The notes: a model not told the origin generated them from the letters alone. Positions 7,974 through 16,621 are shown, counted from the stretch's first letter. The stretch is 22,672 nt of DNA from Ruminococcus sp. UBA1409 (GCA_002305045.1 DBPX01000008.1:1-22672); one strand, 5' to 3'. Program-made: numbers and translations.

Positions 7974-9986
7974 TTACGATTCCCCGCCTGTCATGGTGTA
8001 ATAGGTGTAGAAATTATAGATGTTTAGAATCTCGTCACGGTAGGTATCCTTGCGCTCGTTCCAGCTCACCGTCTTGTCGAAATACCCCCAGGTGTTCATG
8101 GCTGTTGCGACCTCCTGGGCGTCTTTGATCATCTGCCACTCCCTTGAAAGGGGGACTCCCGCACACTCTAGGGTCCTAAGAGCTAAATAGTTTGCACTGA
8201 TTATTCCCTGATTCTTCTTTACGGACTCGTCAAGCTCGTAGTTTGACCAGATAAGAAACGGGGTTTCGTACCTTGTAAGGAAGCTGTTTACTATGAGCTT
8301 GCGCTGGGGTGCGAGATAGTCTATCAGCCAGGACTCGACATTGGGCTGATGGTCCCCGAAGAACACGATAAGCGTCTTTTCATCGACCTGCTCAAAATAC
8401 TCTATAAGCTCCCTTAGAGCCTCGTCCGACTTCTTGACCAGCGAGAGGTACTGCTCCGCCCTGGGACAGCTAACCTCGTAGTCCTCGATGTGGACATCGG
8501 TGACAAAATCCTCGCCGTCATACTCATAGCCGGAGTGATTCTGGACGGTCACTCCGAATATAAAAATCCTGTCCTCGGCTTTGTTCTCGAACTTATCTAT
8601 CACCTGCTTGTAGAAGTAGCTGTCGCTTATAAGCGTCCTGACATACTCGACCTCGTCTCCGAAGCCCTTTTCCCAGCGGTCGGCGCTTGTGTATCTGCTC
8701 TTGTAGTCGGTCATGTCCTCGCCGCTGATGAAATCGTCGAAGCCCATAAGCTCGTAGACGGTGTTTCGCTTCCAGCAGACCTCGTAGAAGGGATGCATGG
8801 CGACCGTCTCGTAGCCGTATCCGTCAAGATAGGAGGCAAGCGAGGGTATCTCCTGCTTTATATGCTGCATATAGGTGTAGCAGTTGTTGGGGGTGTACAT
8901 CATCGACAGCCCGGTCAGGTACTCAAACTCGGTGTTGCAGGTCCCTCCTCCTAAAACCGAGACTAAAACCCTGCCGTTTGGGTACTCCTTTGCAAGCTCG
9001 TTGTAGTATTCCATATAGGGCTGGTCGGTCTTTAGCTTTCCCAGATAGCTAAGGTCGGAGAAGCTCTCGTTCATTATGACTATGATGTTAGGAAGCTCCT
9101 CGCCGTCTGCAAGCACCTCGTCCTCGTAGGCCAGAAGAAACTCCTCTATAGCCGCAGGGTCGTAGCCCTCGGGAGGGTCAAAGCTCGACTTCCTGAGATT
9201 GATATAAAAGCTCAGGGCGACACCGTTTAGGTTGTTGGTGGACTCGGTGTCAAAGGTGGAGGTCGAGTAGGAGAGATAGTCTATATTTATAATGTACCGG
9301 CAGCCCATCACCAAAACGGCAAGTGCGGGAAGCACAGCCGCCGCTCTTACCCATTTTCTGGGATATCCGTTTTCCAGTCCGAGGGAGACTGCCACCAGGA
9401 CAAAGAGTATACAGGTCCCGGTGAGAAGGTTTATATCAAGCTTCCAGTCGCCGGGTGTGGTGACCGTCATGGCTGTTCTTATCGCCAGAAGATCGGTGGG
9501 GACGAGCGGCGTTCCCCTTATCAGCAGGACAAGCTGATTTGCGGCGTGGAGTATGTAGCTTATTATGAAGCTTGCCGTCAGCGATATCCTCACCGACTGC
9601 GTGAGGACAAAGACGGCGAACTGGAGCACCACATAAAACACGAGGTTGTCAAGATATATATACCAGGCGTAGCGCTGCGCTCCCACAAGCACCCTGACCA
9701 TCTCGAAGCACAATACAGGTCCTGACAGGAAGATAATCCAGCTTGCAAGGATATGAAGCCATCTTTTCGGCCTCAGCCTGACAAAAAGGACTGCCGCAGC
9801 CGCTATAAGCGAGAATATGTACTTTAAAAAGGGTCGGAGGGCAAATCCTCCCTCCGCCCCGACCGACGACCCTGCGCCGGACGAATTATTGACAATCGAA
9901 TCAAGATTCAAAAGGGAGATCAGCACCAAAACGGCAAATGCCGCCGCAGAGGCCGCAAGTCTCCAGCCTTTTTTAAGTTCAACCAT
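7974..9986 (-). CDS. LtaS-family membrane sulfatase-fold enzyme (phosphoglycerol transferase-like)
   Basis: 670 aa from the preferred ATG. Several membrane segments fill about the first 230 residues, followed by an extracellular alkaline-phosphatase/sulfatase-fold domain from about residue 298. The metal-binding Glu is in NIIVIMNESFSD (about 307), the likely nucleophile Thr in LGGGTCNTEFEYLTG (about 349), a metal His in FGVTVQNHSG (about 484) and the Asp-His pair in FFGDHQPN (545-546). Relatives polymerise or transfer glycerol phosphate from phosphatidylglycerol outside the membrane, for example in lipoteichoic acid synthesis; the exact acceptor cannot be told here. A GTG at 9998 is an alternative start but has no ribosome site, whereas the ATG at 9986 has AGGGTG 9 nt upstream. 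It follows the CotH gene by 74 nt with no obvious promoter, so it may be co-transcribed. No terminator with a T-run was seen downstream. Confidence 0.88.
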   Translation of the reverse strand: MVELKKGWRLAASAAAFAVLVLISLLNLDSIVNNSSGAGSSVGAEGGFALRPFLKYIFSLIAAAAVLFVRLRPKRWLHILASWIIFLSGPVLCFEMVRVLVGAQRYAWYIYLDNLVFYVVLQFAVFVLTQSVRISLTASFIISYILHAANQLVLLIRGTPLVPTDLLAIRTAMTVTTPGDWKLDINLLTGTCILFVLVAVSLGLENGYPRKWVRAAAVLPALAVLVMGCRYIINIDYLSYSTSTFDTESTNNLNGVALSFYINLRKSSFDPPEGYDPAAIEEFLLAYEDEVLADGEELPNIIVIMNESFSDLSYLGKLKTDQPYMEYYNELAKEYPNGRVLVSVLGGGTCNTEFEYLTGLSMMYTPNNCYTYMQHIKQEIPSLASYLDGYGYETVAMHPFYEVCWKRNTVYELMGFDDFISGEDMTDYKSRYTSADRWEKGFGDEVEYVRTLISDSYFYKQVIDKFENKAEDRIFIFGVTVQNHSGYEYDGEDFVTDVHIEDYEVSCPRAEQYLSLVKKSDEALRELIEYFEQVDEKTLIVFFGDHQPNVESWLIDYLAPQRKLIVNSFLTRYETPFLIWSNYELDESVKKNQGIISANYLALRTLECAGVPLSREWQMIKDAQEVATAMNTWGYFDKTVSWNERKDTYRDEILNIYNFYTYYTMTGGES

Positions 9987-10060
9987 AGATATCTGCACCC
10001 TGAGACTAAAATTATTTTGCTATCCTATCTTCCTCCTGCCGGTCGGCAGGTCATGCCGGG

Positions 10061-12457
10061 CTACCCGATTTTTTCAAAGTTTGCCTTTAGGCTGTACGCC
10101 CTGCTTGGATTCAGGCTTATCTTGGACGCCGTCCCGCTGTAGGAGCCTGACCAGCCGACAAACCTATACCCCGGAGCCGGCTTTGCCTCGAGTATGACCG
10201 AATACCCGGGAAGAAGCTGACCAGTCCACTTGGTGGAGGTAAACCTTATGTCGGTGTCGTCAAAGGATATGGTTCCGCCCTCCAGCGAGCTTACCGACAG
10301 CGTCAGCGTGACCGTCTTGGAGGAGGAGAGCTTCAAATCCTTTTTCAGCATCTCGGGGAGGTATCTTAGCCTGTTGTCAAGCCATGCCTTCCAGCTCGAG
10401 ACATTATTTCTTATATCGCTTACCGACCTCCAGCCGATAAACCTGTCAAAATGCTCCTCAAGATAGGGGGTGTAAAGGTCAGAGTAGTCCTGGAGCCTTT
10501 CCTTGGCGTAGCCGGGATTGAAGCAGACATTTGCAACCTTTTCCATGGTGACGATAAACTCCGCCTTGAACTCCTTGTTTTTAAGCAGGGAGGTCAGCAT
10601 CTTGGAGAAAAAGCCGTCCCCCTTTATTACAAGCTGCTCTAAAACATCGTACTTATAATCCCTGCCGGCGTTGTAGAGGTCCATGGAAAACTCAGTGTCA
10701 TAGAGCATAAATCTCCATCTTGAGTCATGATACTCGCCGGCGGAGCCGTCCGCCGTCCTTGTCGACCATACCGCCCAGTTGCCCCCTATCCAGTCCTGAT
10801 TGCCTATATACATCTCGACCGCCATATAGTCCATAAGGCTGTCCATGTCAAAAAGCTCGCACGCCTTTTGATAGTTGGCGGCTACAGACATATCGTTGTT
10901 CTCGACAAAGCTCTTGTCGCTGTAGAAGGCGGCGTCGTCGCCCTCCTTGCCCTCCTGGAGCCCCCCTGCCTTTATCATTATGACCTCGTCCTTGGGGACG
11001 CCGTAGTTGTCCGAGATATAGTTATCGTCGTAGACATTGTTCAGAGTGTAGACTCCCCAATACTCGCCGTCAAGGAAGCAGACGACAATTCTGTCGTTCT
11101 GGGTGCAAAACTCCAAATCGTCGACCAAGGACTGCGTCCATGCGCACTTGAACTTGAGCATGAACTCGTCGTTTCCGCCGTTTCTTATCATAAACCGCTT
11201 GTAATCGGTTATAAGCTCGCCGTCGTCATAGCTGTAGTTGTCCTCAAAAAGGGTGTAGCTTAGCTTTGAATCGCCGTACTCGCTCCGCATATAGAACTTC
11301 AGGCTCTTCTGCTGGCTGTTTCTCGACCAGCCGCCCTGCACCCTGACTCCGCACTCCACCGAGAAGCCAAGCTCGTTTTTGTCGAAGAAGTCGACATGAG
11401 CCTCTTTCTCCCAGTCGCTTCCCCTTTGGTTGAAGTTTGCCGGCGTGGAGCCGTCAAGAGTGCCGGAGGGATTCTTGGCTCTCCACTCCTTAAAAACATT
11501 TCCTGCGGTGTAGATTCCCGTTTCCTGGTCGAAAAGATTGTCGGGGTCGGTGACAACCGATATTACCGAGATATCGTCGTACTTCTGGCAGATATCCTTT
11601 CCGACAAAGTATGTAGCCGTCGTGACGGGACTTTTGTTTCCCTTGGAGTCAACCGCAATCGCACGGATAACCGTAGCCAAGGGGAAGCTTCCGCTCGGGC
11701 TGTACTCCGACGACTCGTTTACGGTCATCCCCTTTGTGAACATCAAAACTGCACGCTCGCCAGCCCTGCTCGTTATCGGGACAGAGCCGGAAAATTTTTT
11801 GAAACGAGTTGTCGGGACGCTGCCGTCTGTGGTATAATATATTGTAAGCCCGGCGTCCGCCGTGATGCCAAGCTTAAACTCGGAATCATAGAAGCCGCTC
11901 GCCGCCGAGAATATGGGAGCCGCAACCGTGACGCTCTTAGAGCCGCTGTTAGAGCTTCCCGGAGTCCCCGACAGGATTCTTAGGCTGCTGCCGCCGTCGG
12001 GATATCTTCCGTAGGTGGTGTCCTCATACATATTGGGGATGGCTATGCTGTCGACCGACTTTTTGTCGCTCCCGGAAAGAATTATGCTCTCATCCCCTGC
12101 CGAGAGCTTGAAGCTCGTGTGAAGCTCGCCCGAGGTCCTGTCCTTGTCGGAGCAGAACACTATAAGATACTCTTTCGGCTTCAGCCTGACATCCGGAAGC
12201 CTCCATTTGTCCGGCTGGTCGGGGTCGTCCGACAGGTATGCTCCGCCCAGGCTTACGGTTTTGCTCCCGGAGTTGTAAAGCTCTATCCAGTCGGAGGAGT
12301 CGCCGTCAGAGTCCTCAAGAAGCTTCCTGTTTGAGGGACAAACCTCGTTTATCACAACGCCGTCAAGTCCGCCGCTTGCCGAAACGGACGGTGTGTTTGA
12401 TATCATAAGAACAGCCGCCAGAAGTGCCGACAGCGCTCTTGACGCTCTTTTTCTCAT
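10061..12457 (-). CDS. Secreted CotH-kinase protein with lamin-tail, chitobiase-type and InlB-type domains
   Basis: 798 aa from ATG 12457. Signal peptide 1-28 (hydrophobic, ending ASVSASGG-like). A lamin-tail domain follows (about 30-165; VVINEVCPSN, DWIELYNSGSKTVSLGGAYLSD). A chitobiase/hexosaminidase C-terminal-like domain covers 178-285 (LTIYYTTDGSVPT). The CotH protein-kinase-like domain covers about 295-705: RFMIRNGGND (421-430), FLDGEYWGVYTLN (461-473) and the metal-ligand-like MLYDTEFSMDL (584-594). A C-terminal repeat (715-798; PAPGYRFVGWSGSYSG) is of the divergent InlB B-repeat type. CotH kinases phosphorylate secreted proteins, in Bacillus spore coat; the target here is unknown. The frame stays open upstream to 12598, but the ATG at 12457 begins a proper signal peptide and has GGGGAGG 10 nt upstream. 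Its promoter is at 12558-12586. Confidence 0.88.
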   Translation of the reverse strand: MRKRASRALSALLAAVLMISNTPSVSASGGLDGVVINEVCPSNRKLLEDSDGDSSDWIELYNSGSKTVSLGGAYLSDDPDQPDKWRLPDVRLKPKEYLIVFCSDKDRTSGELHTSFKLSAGDESIILSGSDKKSVDSIAIPNMYEDTTYGRYPDGGSSLRILSGTPGSSNSGSKSVTVAAPIFSAASGFYDSEFKLGITADAGLTIYYTTDGSVPTTRFKKFSGSVPITSRAGERAVLMFTKGMTVNESSEYSPSGSFPLATVIRAIAVDSKGNKSPVTTATYFVGKDICQKYDDISVISVVTDPDNLFDQETGIYTAGNVFKEWRAKNPSGTLDGSTPANFNQRGSDWEKEAHVDFFDKNELGFSVECGVRVQGGWSRNSQQKSLKFYMRSEYGDSKLSYTLFEDNYSYDDGELITDYKRFMIRNGGNDEFMLKFKCAWTQSLVDDLEFCTQNDRIVVCFLDGEYWGVYTLNNVYDDNYISDNYGVPKDEVIMIKAGGLQEGKEGDDAAFYSDKSFVENNDMSVAANYQKACELFDMDSLMDYMAVEMYIGNQDWIGGNWAVWSTRTADGSAGEYHDSRWRFMLYDTEFSMDLYNAGRDYKYDVLEQLVIKGDGFFSKMLTSLLKNKEFKAEFIVTMEKVANVCFNPGYAKERLQDYSDLYTPYLEEHFDRFIGWRSVSDIRNNVSSWKAWLDNRLRYLPEMLKKDLKLSSSKTVTLTLSVSSLEGGTISFDDTDIRFTSTKWTGQLLPGYSVILEAKPAPGYRFVGWSGSYSGTASKISLNPSRAYSLKANFEKIG

Positions 12458-12557
12458 TATCGCCCGGCCTCCCCAAAATAAAATCACGCCGCCCTCAGAC
12501 AGCTGACAGGATATCCCGCCGGTTGATTTTAGTACGGGATATCGCCTGCACGGTATA

Positions 12558-12586
12558 ATTATAGCGGTTTTTTCGTTTCTTTGCAA
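12558..12586 (-). promoter_or_regulatory. Promoter of the CotH-kinase gene
   Basis: Minus strand: -35 TTGCAA (12581-12586), 17-bp spacer, -10 TATAAT (12558-12563). It gives a leader of about 95 nt. The -35 hexamer is a palindrome, so the plus strand also reads TTGCAA here, 17 bp ahead of a weak CTTAAA that could serve the divergent YitT gene. Confidence 0.75.
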
Positions 12587-12633
12587 GATAATTCGCAAAA
12601 TAGCTTAAAATTTTTAATCCGAGGTGTAAATCC

Positions 12634-13500
12634 ATGAAAAAAATGCTAAAATCGCTCTTGACAGACTACCTGATAATCTCGCTCGGCTCTGCGATATACG
12701 CAGTCGCCATCAGCCTGTTTCTAGACCCCAACGGCATCATCCCGGGAGGCTTCACCGGGCTTGCCATGATAGTCGGGCTGTTTATCCCCGGGGTCAAGAC
12801 GGGAACAATCGTGTTCTTTTTAAACATACCCATCATCGTAGTGGGGATTGTGGTCTTTGGGTTAAAATTTTTAAGCTCGACGATATACTCCGTTGTCCTC
12901 TCCTCGCTTATAATGAATCTTTTGGCTCCTCTAGGACCTCTTACCAGGGACCCTCTTTTATGCTGTGTAGCGGGAGGCTGTCTTATGGCTATAGGTCTTG
13001 AGATGGTGCTAATGCGTGGAGCCACCACCGGCGGAACGGACATCATCGTAAAGCTTTTAAGAAAAAAGATACGCTCGGTCTCTGCGGGGACGCTGTTTAT
13101 CGCCACCGACGGCCTTGTCATCCTCTTTGCGGCTATAGCCTCGGGAAACATAGACTCCGGGCTTTACGCCGCCCTTTGCACAATTATATCCTCTGTCGTG
13201 ATGGACTATATTCTCAACGGCAGAAGCGAGGCAAAGATGCTCCTTGTGGTGAGCGACAGCTTCGAGGAGATAGCCTCCCGGCTTATGGTAGAGCTTGACG
13301 CCGGCGTCACCCTGCTGGAGGGCATGGGAGGCTACTCGGGGGCGCAGAAAAGGGTGCTCCTGTGCGTTGTGAAAAAGCAGTCGGTATCCAAGGCTCTAAG
13401 GATTATAAAGCAGCTCGACGACCGCTCCTTCGCTATCATCACGACCGCCGACGAGGTGTTCGGCGAGGGCTACAAGCACCACGGTGCGGAGAGCTTCTGA
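12634..13500 (+). CDS. YitT-family membrane protein with C-terminal DUF2179 domain
   Basis: 288 aa. The YitT membrane domain covers about 12-195 with roughly five hydrophobic helices; the conserved NGIIPGGFTGLAM (33-45) and RGATTGGTDII (128-138) motifs define the family. The cytoplasmic C-terminal DUF2179 domain (about 200-280) includes GVTLLEGMGGYSG and ends FGEGYKHHG. The family is widespread in Firmicutes; its transport or sensing role is not settled. The ATG at 12634 has GAGGTG 7 nt upstream. It is divergent from the CotH gene, monocistronic, and followed by a terminator-like hairpin at 13531-13556. Confidence 0.92.
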   Translation: MKKMLKSLLTDYLIISLGSAIYAVAISLFLDPNGIIPGGFTGLAMIVGLFIPGVKTGTIVFFLNIPIIVVGIVVFGLKFLSSTIYSVVLSSLIMNLLAPLGPLTRDPLLCCVAGGCLMAIGLEMVLMRGATTGGTDIIVKLLRKKIRSVSAGTLFIATDGLVILFAAIASGNIDSGLYAALCTIISSVVMDYILNGRSEAKMLLVVSDSFEEIASRLMVELDAGVTLLEGMGGYSGAQKRVLLCVVKKQSVSKALRIIKQLDDRSFAIITTADEVFGEGYKHHGAESF

Positions 13501-13530
13501 CAGACCAGGCTTGCCGTGGGTTGACAGCAG

Positions 13531-13564
13531 CGCTCCCTGGGAATTTCCGGGGAGCGTTCATCTT
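13531..13564 (+). terminator. Terminator hairpin after the YitT gene
   Basis: Stem CGCTCCC (13531-13537) with GGGAGCG (13550-13556), inner loop containing GGGAATTTCC, then the weakly T-rich TTCATCTT. About 30 nt after the stop. A near-identical hairpin in inverted orientation is at 13865-13888. Confidence 0.6.
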
Positions 13565-13589
13565 GCCTAAAAGCGACATCCTCGCAGGC

Positions 13590-13750
13590 TGCGCAAAGTG
13601 AGCCGCCACGGCTTTAGCCGTGGCGGATTGATTGCCGGCTGATGTTAAAAAAGGCCTCCCGAAATTTTCAAGGAGGCGTACATTTGCAGGCTCTTATGAA
13701 ATTTTAGCGGCAATCACTCGGTCAGCATCGCTGACAGCTCACTTTGCGTA
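13590..13750 (-). repeat. Four-way-junction inverted-repeat element, copy A
   Basis: 161 bp between the convergent YitT and FN3 genes. The terminal repeats GCAAAGTGAGC (13593-13603) and GCTCACTTTGC (13737-13747) pair perfectly. Inside are a long hairpin CCGCCACGGC-loop-GCCGTGGCGG on the left and a short GTCAGC-ATC-GCTGAC hairpin on the right, plus a central stem GATTGCCG (13630-13637)/CGGCAATC (13708-13715). The central loop holds GCCTCC/GGAGGC. Against copies B and C the hairpin order is reversed, so this copy lies in the opposite orientation. Read on the minus strand, the central hairpin is followed by six Ts, making it terminator-like. Origin and function unknown. Confidence 0.85.
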
Positions 13751-13861
13751 GGCGGGGTCCCCCTCAAGCTGCGTAGGGGGGCAAAATTCGCTGGTAAGCG
13801 AATTTATACCTGCCAGGCAATTTCACTGCGAGGCAATATCTCTTGCCATTAGGCAAATAAC

Positions 13862-13889
13862 AAAGCTCCCCGGAAAATTCCAGGGAGCC
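13862..13889 (-). terminator. Terminator hairpin after the FN3 gene
   Basis: On the minus strand, GGCTCCC...GGGGAGC (13865-13888) with an AATTTT-containing loop, followed by the short T-rich TTTGTT. About 30 nt after the FN3 stop. It closely resembles the YitT terminator in mirror orientation. Confidence 0.6.
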
Positions 13890-13919
13890 TTATCTTTTGC
13901 TTATCTGCCCTTGAGCCTA

Positions 13920-16589
13920 TTATCTTACTGTAACAGTAAGAGGAGCACAGGCGGAGAGGCACTCGCTCAGAGTTCCGTAGGACTTGTAGTCGCTCCTTAC
14001 GATTCTGACCTTGTAGGTCTGACCGGAGGTGAAGCTCTTAGCGCTGGAGCCGTTTCCGAATCTTGTCAGGGTAGCTCTTGTTCCGTCATAGGTGCCGCAG
14101 TACTTGTAGGTGCTGCTGGTTCCCTCGGCTATATAGATTCTGTAGCCGGGTGCGCCGATGTTGTTCCAGGATACTACTACCTGACCCCTCTGGGTGCTGG
14201 TTACGGAGGTGAGGGAGGCATAGTTCTCGTCAAGAGAAACATCGCTGTCGCTTCCTACCGGGTCGGGTGCTCTTACGGTTGTCGAGGTGGTGGAGGGAGC
14301 AATCTTGAGGACGCCGGACTCATAGCCGCCGTCGGTGACAATCTTGAACTCGTACTCTATGCCGTTAGTTAGACCGTTGACATTTACAGCGGACTTGGTA
14401 AGACGCTGGTTGACCTTGAGCCATGTCGAGCTGGTAGCCCTTCTGTAGTAGAGGGTGTAGTAGTCGGCATTGTCAGCCTTATCCCAGGAAAGAGTTACCT
14501 TCTTGTTGCCGGATACAGCCTTGAAGTTGGTGGGATACCTGTTGTCGCTGGAGCTTCCAGAATCGGTGTCGGGAGTGGAGCCGGCGACATTGTAAAGGTG
14601 GCCTATCTCATACATCCTGTTGCTGTTGGTGATGGCTATAACGGTTACCTGGAAGTCCCTGCCGAGTCCCATGGGAACATCGTAGGTGGTGCCGATTACC
14701 ATATCCTCAAAGGAGGTCTCGGCGCCGAGAGGACCGTACCAAATCATATAGCCGTAAGCGTCGGGCGCCTTCTGCCAGGAGATGGTGGTGGTTGTGGCGT
14801 TCTTGTAGGAGTAGGTCAGGTTCTCAACCTCGGTCTTGGTTATGGTGGAGCTGGAGCCGGAGCTTGAGGCCCTGCCGGTTACATTGGCATAAGCAACCAG
14901 GTTGTTGTTCATGTCGATAACTCTTACATAGTAGCTCTTGGTTATCGGAATGTTGAGGGTTGCGGTTGTCGCCTGAGCGGTGTAGTTGAAGGTTGAGCCG
15001 TCAACGGTGTACTGGATGTTGTACAGATAGCTTCCAGAGGAGTTCCATCTGATTACAGCGTAGCTGTCGTAAGAGGTTACCATGCAGTTGTAGCCGCTGG
15101 TGACATTGGTGCCGGAGGTGCCGATGCTGGAGCCGCTTCCGCCTGTCTGGGTTATGGTAGAGGGAGTTACTACAGCTCCGCCTACATATCCGATGGCGCC
15201 GTTGTAGCTGTATGCCTGAACGGATACCTGCCAGGTGTCGGTAGAGGCGTAGTTAAGGCTTATATAGGGGTAGGTTATATTGACGGTGCTGGAGCTGCCG
15301 TTAGACTTGGAGTGAGTAACGACATAGTAAGCTGCGCCGCTTACAGGCTGCCAGGTTACGGTTGCATTTGTTGTGCCCCTTGTTATATTAAGAGTGCCTG
15401 TTCCTACTGTGCCTGAGGTTGAGCCGGGGGACGAGGATGTCGCATATGCTGCAAGATATGCCCTTGCAAAGACAGTGGTGCTGCCGAAGGACATTACCTC
15501 GAAGGTCCAGCTCTGGGTGTAGTCAAGGTTAAGAGAACAGCTGGTGCCTGTTCTGATAATAGTATTACTCTGGCCGAGGGTGTTGTAGTATCTTATGGTG
15601 TAATAGCCCATAGAGCTTGTTCCCTGCCACGAGAGGGTGACGGTGGAAGCGGTAGAGTAGGGTCTGGAGGCTATCATGTTAGAGGTCGCCGAGCCGGAGC
15701 CGTAGGGAGAAACCATAACGGAGCCGATGACCTGCGAGCTGTTTGCCAGGAATACATAGTAGGTCATTCCGCTGGGAAGGGTTGTAGTGTACTGAGTCAA
15801 GCCTGAAACGGATACCCAGCTGGCGTTGCTGTAGCTGCTGCTGGTGGAGATTCCAAGACGGGTAGCTCCCAGGGAGGCAGCCCATGTGAAGTGTACATAG
15901 TTGCCGTTTCTGGTGTAGCTGATGTTGGTTCCGCTTACGCTTCCGCCAGTGCTGCCGGAGCCGGTGTTAGTCCAGCTGATGAGCGGGCTGGCAGTGTGGT
16001 TGCTCTTCGTACCGCCGTATACCCTTACGGAAAGGAGGTTGGAAAGAGCCACATTGATGATTGTAGAGTTTGTAGGCACGCTGTCAACAGTGCCGGAAGC
16101 ATTTTGTCCGTTGTTGCTGTAGGTGTACTCAACATAGTATTTGTCATGGCCTGCCTGTGGGTTCCAGGAAAGGGTGGTGGAGGTTGCGGTTGACCCGACA
16201 GCTTTAAAGCCGTTGGTGCCGGTTACCGTGGTGGAAATAAACTGTGAGTTGGATGTGAGTATGCCGACTCTACTTCCGCTTGCAGAGGTTCTTGCTGTAA
16301 CCTCTGCAGTATAGTTTCCTCCGACAGTAGCGGTATAGCTCGCCGTGCACTTATCGGGTATATTTGTGTCAGGGGTCACCGTAACTGCGGTCTGATGAAC
16401 TCGGCTGCCATCCTTAAGGAATAATACCTCATAGTAGGTCGCACCCGTTACCGGCTCCCAGCTAAGCGTCAAGGTCTTGGTACCGGTATTTAAATTCAGG
16501 GTAGCAGTACCATCCGCCGACGCCGGGAGCACAAACATGGTCAAGGCTAGAACAGCCGCCAGGACCATAGCGAATAATTTTTTTGTCAT
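13920..16589 (-). CDS. Secreted protein of about nine fibronectin type III domains
   Basis: 889 aa. Signal peptide about 1-26 (KKLFAMVLAAVLALTMF...ASA). The rest is a string of FN3-like beta-sandwich domains recognisable by the recurring hydrophobic-x-W-x(5-8)-Y-x-V/I pattern: TLSWEPVTGATYYEV, TLSWNPQAGHDKYYVEY, FTWAASLGATRLGIS, TLSWQGTSSMGYYTIRY, VTWQPVSGAAYYVV, IRWNSSGSYLYNIQY, ISWQKAPDAYGYMIWY, LSWDKADNADYYTLYY and VSWNNIGAPGYRIYI. Gly/Ser/Thr-rich linkers separate them. No catalytic domain, LPXTG motif, lipobox or SLH domain was seen, so it is presumably released or held non-covalently. ATG 16589 has AAGGAG 9 nt upstream. Role unknown; adhesion or matrix scaffolding is an inference. Confidence 0.88.
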   Translation of the reverse strand: MTKKLFAMVLAAVLALTMFVLPASADGTATLNLNTGTKTLTLSWEPVTGATYYEVLFLKDGSRVHQTAVTVTPDTNIPDKCTASYTATVGGNYTAEVTARTSASGSRVGILTSNSQFISTTVTGTNGFKAVGSTATSTTLSWNPQAGHDKYYVEYTYSNNGQNASGTVDSVPTNSTIINVALSNLLSVRVYGGTKSNHTASPLISWTNTGSGSTGGSVSGTNISYTRNGNYVHFTWAASLGATRLGISTSSSYSNASWVSVSGLTQYTTTLPSGMTYYVFLANSSQVIGSVMVSPYGSGSATSNMIASRPYSTASTVTLSWQGTSSMGYYTIRYYNTLGQSNTIIRTGTSCSLNLDYTQSWTFEVMSFGSTTVFARAYLAAYATSSSPGSTSGTVGTGTLNITRGTTNATVTWQPVSGAAYYVVTHSKSNGSSSTVNITYPYISLNYASTDTWQVSVQAYSYNGAIGYVGGAVVTPSTITQTGGSGSSIGTSGTNVTSGYNCMVTSYDSYAVIRWNSSGSYLYNIQYTVDGSTFNYTAQATTATLNIPITKSYYVRVIDMNNNLVAYANVTGRASSSGSSSTITKTEVENLTYSYKNATTTTISWQKAPDAYGYMIWYGPLGAETSFEDMVIGTTYDVPMGLGRDFQVTVIAITNSNRMYEIGHLYNVAGSTPDTDSGSSSDNRYPTNFKAVSGNKKVTLSWDKADNADYYTLYYRRATSSTWLKVNQRLTKSAVNVNGLTNGIEYEFKIVTDGGYESGVLKIAPSTTSTTVRAPDPVGSDSDVSLDENYASLTSVTSTQRGQVVVSWNNIGAPGYRIYIAEGTSSTYKYCGTYDGTRATLTRFGNGSSAKSFTSGQTYKVRIVRSDYKSYGTLSECLSACAPLTVTVR

Positions 16590-16621
16590 GGCATGACACT
16601 CCTTTTCTCGTTACTGAGTAT

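Larger units (their letters stand above)
13501..13919. other. Convergent intergenic region filled with hairpin repeats
   Basis: No gene. Besides the two terminator hairpins and element copy A, it carries further inverted repeats to the right of A: CCCCCT (13759-13764)/AGGGGG (13775-13780), a perfect 9-bp stem AAATTCGCT (13784-13792)/AGCGAATTT (13797-13805), TGCC-A-GGCA (13811-13819) and GGCAA (13832-13836)/TTGCC (13843-13847). Confidence 0.7.

Noticed and set aside
8490..8954. Long plus-strand frame opposite the LtaS-family gene, and similar antisense frames inside the CotH, FN3 and beta-helix genes
   Set aside because: Shadows of the real genes: no ribosome sites, low-complexity Val/Ala/Gly-rich translations typical of antisense frames.
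10037..10052. CCTGCCGGTCGGCAGG palindrome as a terminator of the CotH gene
   Set aside because: A good short stem but no T-run on the minus strand, and the LtaS-family gene follows closely; read-through is more likely.
12458..12598. 47-codon N-terminal extension of the CotH protein
   Set aside because: It spans the promoter and would bury the signal peptide; ATG 12457 has a ribosome site and a clean signal peptide.
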